Shown: positions 57,350-64,000 of the stretch, one piece after another
How positions within the stretch are numbered: the stretch's first letter is position 1
Layout of the letters: every line of letters begins with the position of its first letter
Assembly: GCA_015698045.1 (NCBI GenBank)
Contig: BLAL01000315.1
Coordinates: 372,001 to 436,000, forward strand
DNA length: 64,000 nt
Reading direction: 5' to 3'
Origin: Rhizophagus clarus
Taxonomy: Eukaryota; Glomeromycota; Glomeromycetes; Glomerales; Glomeraceae
Made by a program: the position numbers and the translations under genes
The notes under the pieces: generated by a model
What the model saw: the letters and a program-made list of their open reading frames with translations, nothing else
What the model was told of the DNA's origin: nothing
Databases searched by the model: none

Positions 57350-58430
57350 TTCATCGCGTTAAGAACTTTTAAGATAATTATGTGATATGTAGTTAATATA
57401 TATAATTTCTCTTTAGATTAATTATTTCAAATAGATTTATTAACGTATGTAATATTTCTTTTATGTTTATCCCTTTTTTTTCAAGGAGAAAAAAAAAAAT
57501 AATTTCACTTTTTCCATCTTTTAAATTGTAAATTTTTTCCTCTCCCCCTCCTTCTTTTTTAACTTTATCATCTATTAATAATAGTTTATATAGATTTCTA
57601 AACCATTTTTTCTGTTACATAATTAATTTTTAAAAATAGCTTTATGATTTAATAAGCATCTTTTTTGTAAATAACATGTTGAGACTCGTAAGATACATCA
57701 AATAAGTTTATTATATAAGAAACTTATGACTATATATATGTACATATTCTTGTAATTAATGCATGTGGTGGGTAATATATATTAAAAACTAAGAAAACAA
57801 GATTATATTAGTTTAGCATTCTCATTTTTCACAAAAAAAAGAAAGAACATGATTTTATATTATAATAAATAAAATTCACTAAAAAGTTCAATTTTTAGAT
57901 GGGTGGTTTCATTAACTATTTCACATTCATAAGTAGCAATATTTGAATCATTTTCTTCATTCAAAATTAAAAATAAATTTTATAAAAAAAAAAACTTTAT
58001 ATATATATATATATTATATTATATTATATTATCATTTGATCGCGTTTTAATTGTTTCACATTTATAAATTTTTCAATTAACGATTATGTTCAAAAAAAAA
58101 AAAAACTTTCGCTTTCTGAAAGATCGAATTTCACTCATTTATCTCGCAAGAATTTGCGGGTCATTTGGTTAAATTTTATGTAGCACGTTACGACGTTGCA
58201 AGTTGCGTTTAACTTCAAATAATGCGAAATAAGACGCCGGTAATGAAAAATATAATATCCCGTGAAAATTAGCCAGTAAAATGCAGTGAAACCGAAAATG
58301 CATATCTTTGTACTACGCGACTTATTATTCAAATGTTCATTTAGATAATGTGGTATTTTCAAACTCATTTAATGTTTCTCCTTTTCACACAAAATTTAAA
58401 TCAGAGGCGAGTAACGTCGCTTTCGTCAAA
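57350..58430. other. Intergenic spacer
   Basis: 3' flank of the BTB gene and 5' flank of the next gene. AT-rich, with (AT)n at 57990-58030. An 87-codon frame from 58308 is in phase with the downstream start and could add residues to it, but its composition gives no support. Confidence 0.35.
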
Positions 58431-59884
58431 ATGGATAAAGCAGCGTTTATGGTATGTTTTTTATATGAACGTACTTTAAAAAAAAGATATAGAAAATTTA
58501 TTTTTTTATATTATTTAGCAACGGAAAGACTTTTTATTTTCTCGAGCTCTTGCCATAGAAGCGTTTCCTAATTTTAAACTAAATCCTTGGATAACAAAAA
58601 TGTTATCTAATGATAAAGAAGAATATTATAATGCTTTAGATGAATTGAATACTGCTTGGAAATTTATGTATCCTAATGATAACGTAACTTATGTAAGTTT
58701 ATCTGTAATATGATTTTAATCATCTAATGATTTATTAATTGAAATAATTAAATTTTTTTTAAAAAAAAAAAAAAAATAAATAAATAAAAAGTTTCCTCAA
58801 TTTGCCAGAAGTCAAGTTTTTATGGCAATGAATGATTACCAATCATTTGTTGATTTAGATGATGAACCAATGCATATGAGAGTCTTTTTTACTTTTCATA
58901 ATCAGATTGTTAAACATGAAAATGAAACGCAAAAAGAACAAAAAAAACGAAATAAGACAATTCTGGTTTGATATTTTCTTTCTTTTTAGTAAATATTTTT
59001 ATGATTTGCCTTTATATTATTATAATTATTACAAATATTTTAAAATAATTTTTTTTTTTTTTTTGTAAAATTAAAGGTTGAACAAAAGGAACGAAAAGTA
59101 AAAAATATAGATTATTTACAAGAGTTGATCAATAAAGGGAGAATAATAAAGGTGAGAGAAACTAAGAAACAAAAGAGAAAAACTAAGAATTTGTTAGATG
59201 GGATTATTGTAAGTAATTTTGTTAAAAAAAGGAAATAGTCTCCTTAAGTTGATAATTAACAAAAATATATATATATATATTTTCTTTTTTATATTATTAT
59301 AACGATAAGGCCAAACCTAAAAAAACACAAAATATTATATTTACTTTAGAACTTGCAAATAATGAAATACCTTATATTGATCTTTCTTCTTGGGTCATAC
59401 AAGCACATTCTTACGATAAAGAAATTCGTGATTCAGCTCATGACTCTTTAAATGAAGCATTCAGTTTGAGATTTCCAGAATCAAATATTAAATTCAAGGT
59501 AAATAAATAAATTCTAGTATGACGAATTTAAGGAATTTGTAGAATCATTTTTTTTTTTTTTTTTGTTTTTTAACATATTTAAATTGAATTAACTAGAATA
59601 CACAAGCATTTAATCGTATTGAGTCCGGTTTAATGGCTTATGAATCAATTGTGCCGGAAGCTGAAAGAAATTTACCAATGTTGACATTTCGTAAAGTCGT
59701 GAACAGTTATCGTGCTAGGAGACGTGACTCGAACAGACGTAAGGAAAACTCCAATTTCTTTTATATATATAATGATAATTGATTTATTTAGTATATATTT
59801 TTTTTTAAAAAAAAAACTCTAGGCAGGATTTCGGTATCACAAGAATCATCGATAAATACAAACTTGATTAACAATAATGAATAA
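58431..59884 (+). CDS. Seven-exon protein of unknown function
   Basis: Exons 58431-58451, 58519-58692, 58792-58965, 59077-59208, 59310-59498, 59597-59738 and 59823-59884 join in phase to 297 residues (MDKAAFM + QRKDFLFSRALAIEAFPNF...). The frame agreement over six introns, all with GT...AG, shows a real gene. Visible features: an N-terminal part rich in aromatic residues (DELNTAWKFMYPND, FPQFARSQVFMAMNDY), a basic coiled-coil-like middle (EQKERKVKNIDYLQELINKG; KKQKRKTKN), a compact LSSWVIQAHSYDKEIRDSA region and an Arg-rich stretch (SYRARRRDSNRRR) near the end. No known domain recognised. The basic segments would suit a nuclear or nucleic-acid-binding protein, an inference only. The start could lie further upstream at 58308 in the same frame. 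Confidence 0.65.
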
Positions 59885-60454
59885 TGGACCAATAATTGTA
59901 TTTTTCCTTTGATTCTTTATTATCGGATGGTTTGTCATTACTGATCAGTATTATATAATCTTGTTAATTATATGGGGATTGGGAAAATCTATTATTATAA
60001 TTTTTTTCATACCTCGCTATTTATATATTTTCATGTAATATTAGGAAAATCATAATCCTTAATAGTATTTAATTATTTAAATTTAGCAACATCTTTTTTC
60101 TGTAAATAAAAAAAAAAAATTTCTTTATTAAATGTGATACTATTATAAATCTATTTCTAAAATTGTATAATGAAATTCCTTATGGTAGATATTGCTCGAA
60201 CTTATGCCGATCCGTAATTTTTTATCACCGATTGGTTCACAAATAAATATCTGTAGATCTTTAATATATAGCTCTTTAATTATTTAATTACCATATAAAT
60301 AATTGCAGTAAACCCTTAACTTTTTAAAAATGTGTAACTATTTTCTTTTTTATTTAAAAGAAAAAAAATTCGTTCAAAAATTGACATCTTTAAAAAAATA
60401 GTTTATTTTAATATACACACTTTACACACACCGTTTACACACCGATATTTCACC
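59885..60454. other. Intergenic spacer
   Basis: AT-rich region between the unknown gene and the F-box gene. TTTACACACACCGTTTACACACCG just before the start codon is the only notable motif. Confidence 0.3.
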
Positions 60455-62164
60455 ATGAAAATCACAAATAAAAGGATTTCAATAAAAATACGACATAATT
60501 TTGTTGCAATTTGTTTAGAAGAAGTACTTCAAAATTTAATAGAAGATCCGGGAACACTTTATTCATGCATTTTAGTAAATAGAAATTGGTGTAGGGTTAC
60601 TATACCAATCTTATGGAGTGATCCATTTAATAATATAAAAAGAAAAAATCCTAATAACGCAAATTTTTCTATAAGAACTTTTATTTCTTGTTTGGAAGAT
60701 TCAGAAAAATCCTCATTAACAAATGAATTCATTAGAATTCCGAATTCATGGGGAGAAACATTATTTGATTATCCAAAATATTTACAAACATTTAAATATG
60801 ATCATTTTGGGAAAATTCTCGAAATTTTTGTTAGAATGAATTATAAATTATTAATAGAAGTAAAAACGGATTTAAACAAAATTTATATGATTATAACAAG
60901 TGTTATAATGGAGACGATATTTAAGAAATCGAGGAGATTAAAAACATTACAATATATTCATGATCATATATCAAGTCAAAGAATAATTTATACTTTGGAT
61001 CTTTTATTATATTCTTATAACAATAGTTTAACTGAATTAGGAGGAAGAAAAAAGAGTAGTTCATATTATGTTTCGTTGAAAAAACTTACAACATTAAAAT
61101 TTTTTGCTTATTGTATTCATGAGGAAAGTTATACTATAATATGGCCAAAATTTTTCAATACTCTTTCAAAATTGGCGAAAAATATTCAGGAAATATTTAT
61201 TCATTTTCCTTCAGATGATGAAATCGATTTTGATATTAAAAAAGTTTATCCATCAATAATGAATTTAATTAAATCACAAAGGAATTTAAAAAGTTTGGAA
61301 GTGAATGAATGTCATAATTCAAAAATGGAACAAAGAATAATTAATTCTCTTATATTATCTCAATCAAATACTTTAACAAATTTTAAGATTAATGGAGAAA
61401 TTAAATTTATTAATTTAATACAATTACTGGAGAATTGTAAAAATTTAAAATCTGTTCATATATATAAGTTAAATAAGTATGGAGAAGATATACCAAATGA
61501 TATTGGAAGATTAATTAGTTTGTCTACAACTTCTGTTGAAAAATTTTGTCATTGGAATCCTCATTCATTATTTCAATATCAAACAAATAATGCTGATTAT
61601 GAAATTACTTTAACTTTAAAGATAATATCAAAAAATTTAAAAAAATTTGCTTGCAATTATATTTGTGATGATATTTCTAATACAATAAAAGTTTATTGTA
61701 TTAATTTATCTCATTTATGTTTATTTATTACTTCTGATACTTTTGATAAGATTTCTAAATTATTACCTTTTATGAATAATTTATATTATTTATATTTAGA
61801 ATCTTCTAAAGTAGATATTATTTTACTTAAATCAGATATGTTACAATCATTATCTTCTTCCCTTCCTAATTCTTTAAAACATTTATCTTTAAATTTATTT
61901 ATTCCTTTAGAATTTTTAAAAGTTTTTTTAATCAATAGTAACATTAAATTAAATATTTTAGAATTATATAATATTTATAATGTTAATTATAAAATTTCTG
62001 TTTATATTAATGATTATTATAATAGAAATAATCAATTAAGATTATTGAAATTAGATAATATACTTTACTCAAAATTTAAGAATCTTTATTATCATATTCA
62101 TAAAAAAAAAATTGGTTATAAAATAGTAGAAAGTTTTAAACCTATTTGGTTTGATGAAAAATAA
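60455..62164 (+). CDS. F-box/LRR-like protein
   Basis: Single exon, 569 residues. The N-terminus (residues ~15-55) matches an F-box: CLEEVLQNLIEDPGTLYSCI followed by LVNRNWCRVTIPILWSDPF. The rest consists of leucine-rich, irregular repeats (for example LKSLEVNEC, LKSVHIYKLN, NLYYLYLESSK, LKHLSLNLFIP), as in F-box proteins with LRR-like substrate-binding regions. Such proteins link SKP1-CUL1 ubiquitin ligases to targets and are strongly amplified in Glomeromycotina. No target can be inferred. The first 14 residues (MKITNKRISIKIRH) are basic and extend a little beyond the usual family start. Confidence 0.85.
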   Translation: MKITNKRISIKIRHNFVAICLEEVLQNLIEDPGTLYSCILVNRNWCRVTIPILWSDPFNNIKRKNPNNANFSIRTFISCLEDSEKSSLTNEFIRIPNSWGETLFDYPKYLQTFKYDHFGKILEIFVRMNYKLLIEVKTDLNKIYMIITSVIMETIFKKSRRLKTLQYIHDHISSQRIIYTLDLLLYSYNNSLTELGGRKKSSSYYVSLKKLTTLKFFAYCIHEESYTIIWPKFFNTLSKLAKNIQEIFIHFPSDDEIDFDIKKVYPSIMNLIKSQRNLKSLEVNECHNSKMEQRIINSLILSQSNTLTNFKINGEIKFINLIQLLENCKNLKSVHIYKLNKYGEDIPNDIGRLISLSTTSVEKFCHWNPHSLFQYQTNNADYEITLTLKIISKNLKKFACNYICDDISNTIKVYCINLSHLCLFITSDTFDKISKLLPFMNNLYYLYLESSKVDIILLKSDMLQSLSSSLPNSLKHLSLNLFIPLEFLKVFLINSNIKLNILELYNIYNVNYKISVYINDYYNRNNQLRLLKLDNILYSKFKNLYYHIHKKKIGYKIVESFKPIWFDEK

Positions 62165-62945
62165 ATAAATTTAATTTGATATAATGATTTTTTATTATTA
62201 ATTATAATTTGTATTGTATTTGTATTTTATATAATTATATATTTAAAAAAAATTTAATACAATAAATATTTTACATTATTAATAATAATTTAATAATATT
62301 ATTTAAGTTTATATAATAAGTAATTATTATTGGTCATATTGTAGATGATAATTACAGTTCATTAATAATCTGAATGATCCATTTTTTAACTAATTCAGAT
62401 GACAAATTAAATAGATTTTACTAGAGTCAACCTTTACTTATCTTAGATTTGCTCTTAATGTTATAGTAAAAGTATTTGAATTATATAAAAAGAAAAATAT
62501 TAAGAAAAATGAAAAAAAAAAATATTTTAGATGCAAACAAAAATAGATAGTAATAATTAAGAAAGTTAAACTAAAAAATTAGTTCAAAAGTAAAAGATTA
62601 TCTCTAATCTCTATACTAAACTAAACTAATTGTTTTAATAAAGTCTTCAATTCTACAATGATACTTTTTACATCTGATTTTGTAAACTGATTTTTCTTTA
62701 GTCAAAAGTTTTTTTATTAGAAGAATCAGAATTCATTATCATGATTTGCATTTTATTCTGATATTACTTTTCTAAAAGAATTTTATTGGAGTCAATAATC
62801 TTACCAGACTTTAGATTCTCTGCATTGCCATTTTAAGCAAATAAACGTTTCTGAAAACTGAGTTTAAGAGTAGAAGAATATTTATACTAAGAAACATTTA
62901 AGTTATTCCAAAGTTGTAATTTATTTAAACTTTACAGAAATTTAA
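62165..62945. other. 3' flank of F-box gene, no gene seen
   Basis: AT-rich sequence without credible frames or clear repeats. Confidence 0.35.
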
Positions 62946-63660
62946 AAATTCTAAACAATGACGAATTGATATTGTAATGATATTAAATATACATTGTAAT
63001 AATATCGATTTGCAAATGATATCATTATGATATTAAAATGATATCAATACATTATTGATTGGATATATCAAAATGATATTATAAAGATATTTACTTAAAG
63101 AAATATCTAATCGATATCATATTTATATTGTTATAACAATGATAATTTTTTAAAAAAATGTGAAACAAACATGATATTAATATTGTATCGATATGTATTT
63201 AGTATCATTATGACATCGTAAAAACATCATCTTATAAATATCAAATCGACATCAATTCACTATTGGCAATATAACGAATTGACATCATTTTGATATAGTT
63301 AAACAATAATAAAATTTTTAAAAAATGTGATACAAACACGATATTAATATAATATTGTATCGATATGTATTCAGTATCAATATGATATTATAAAACATTA
63401 TTTTATAAATATCAAATTAACATCAATTTGATATTGGTAATATAACAAATTGATATCATTTTGATATAATTAAACAATAATAAAATTTTTAAAAAATATG
63501 AAACAAACATGATATCGATATGATATTGTATCGATATGCATTAAGTATGAATACAACATTGTAAAAACATCATTTTATAAATATCAAATTAACATCATAT
63601 CAATATTGGCAATATAACGAACATATCAACATCATTTTGATATAGTTAAACAATAAATAG
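62946..63660. repeat. GATATC-rich tandem repeat (~170-bp unit)
   Basis: Three diverged copies of a unit marked by GAAACAAACATGATATTAAT, repeating near 63165, 63333 and 63504, and containing TTTTGATATARTTAAACAAT. The preceding 200 bp is packed with GATATCA / TGATATT words. The high density of one short palindromic word resembles the subterminal zones of the hAT-like elements elsewhere in the window, but no termini were found. Confidence 0.65.
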
Positions 63661-64000
63661 TATATTTTCAGATCATTTAGTTCAATATTAAATTAAAATA
63701 TTTTAATAATTTGTAATTTAATTAAAAAAAGTATAATTTAATTATACACATTTGCTTTTAGCTAGTAGTGGTATCATAATAGTTATTATTGTAAAATTCA
63801 TACAAAAAAAAAAATAATAAATTTTTTTTAATTGATATTTCAAATATCGTATTGAAAATTTAGATCTTTGATATGACTAATGCTACCAGTTCCAAATTAT
63901 TGATGAGTTGTTGCTGTAAAAAATCAAAAAAAGTAATTAAAAAGCAGACTGTCAAATTATTTGTATGAAATGTGGAAAAGTGATAAGAATGGAAGTCAAT
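63661..64000. other. Window end, no gene seen
   Basis: AT-rich sequence. The last 80 bp has mixed composition (GCAGACTGTCAAATTATTTG; TGGAAAAGTGATAAGAATGG) and might enter a coding region outside the window. Confidence 0.25.

Noticed and set aside
1-64000. tRNA genes
   Set aside because: No GGTTCGAAT-type T-loop with a matching acceptor stem was found on either strand; the few TTCGAA hits lie in coding or unstructured sequence.
1-64000. CRISPR array
   Set aside because: The tandem arrays have near-identical spacers and a eukaryotic context; they are satellites or transposon cores.

Overview
The window looks like a piece of the nuclear genome of an arbuscular mycorrhizal fungus (Glomeromycotina, most likely Rhizophagus or a close relative). 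The evidence is a very AT-rich background, genes with many short introns (GTAAGT/GTATGT at the 5' end, T-rich tracts ending in TAG/AAG), BTB-BACK-TLDc proteins, a single-exon F-box/LRR-like protein, a secreted LysM protein, a Crypton-type tyrosine recombinase remnant, and heavy loads of small non-autonomous transposons. The species call is inferred from family content; no marker gene is present.

Layout. 1-880: broken Crypton-like tyrosine recombinase. 900-13,470: a repeat block with almost no genes. It holds several hAT-like non-autonomous elements (TARRG... termini, 8-bp target duplications), some nested in each other, and two large tandem arrays of a ~115-bp unit in opposite orientations. 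Each unit carries intron-like splice signals. 13,690-14,670: possible small two-exon gene. 14,737-18,200: transposon remnants and AT-rich DNA. 18,231-21,848: two well-supported housekeeping genes, head to head: a mitochondrial S-adenosylmethionine carrier (minus) and the tRNA m7G methyltransferase WD-repeat subunit TRM82/WDR4 (plus), sharing a 226-bp promoter region. 24,089-25,261: arrestin-like protein. 27,000-30,600: terminal-inverted-repeat elements. 30,700-31,600: BTB-TLDc pseudogene. 32,790-33,928: hemerythrin-domain gene with two lesions. 34,244-36,682: BTB-BACK-TLDc protein with a ~330-residue Ser/Thr/FG-rich insertion inside its TLDc domain. 38,286-39,126: broken actinoporin-like gene. 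41,863-42,137: secreted LysM effector-like gene with one frameshift. 42,415-44,960: Mutator-like element with telomere-like repeats, a small hAT-like element and a tandem repeat. 45,000-47,600: AT desert. 47,623-48,840: membrane-anchored short-chain dehydrogenase. 49,580-52,190: three TA-flanked inverted-repeat elements, a 52-bp perfect palindrome and a second splice-site-bearing tandem array. 52,400-55,880: A-rich and AT-rich DNA. 55,887-57,349: intact BTB-BACK-TLDc gene. 58,431-59,884: seven-exon gene of unknown function. 60,455-62,164: F-box protein. 62,950-63,660: GATATC-rich tandem repeat.

Genes working together. The only functional pairing suggested by position is the SAM carrier and TRM82, both tied to S-adenosylmethionine. 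The BTB-TLDc and F-box proteins belong to families expected to act as ubiquitin-ligase adaptors, but nothing here shows their targets. The most distinctive content is the repeat architecture: unrelated-looking hAT-like elements that each pair a private subterminal motif with (in the larger ones) a core array of A/T-tract palindromes, plus tandem arrays that look like repeated exon-intron units. Exon coordinates were worked out by hand from splice signals and reading-frame continuity.
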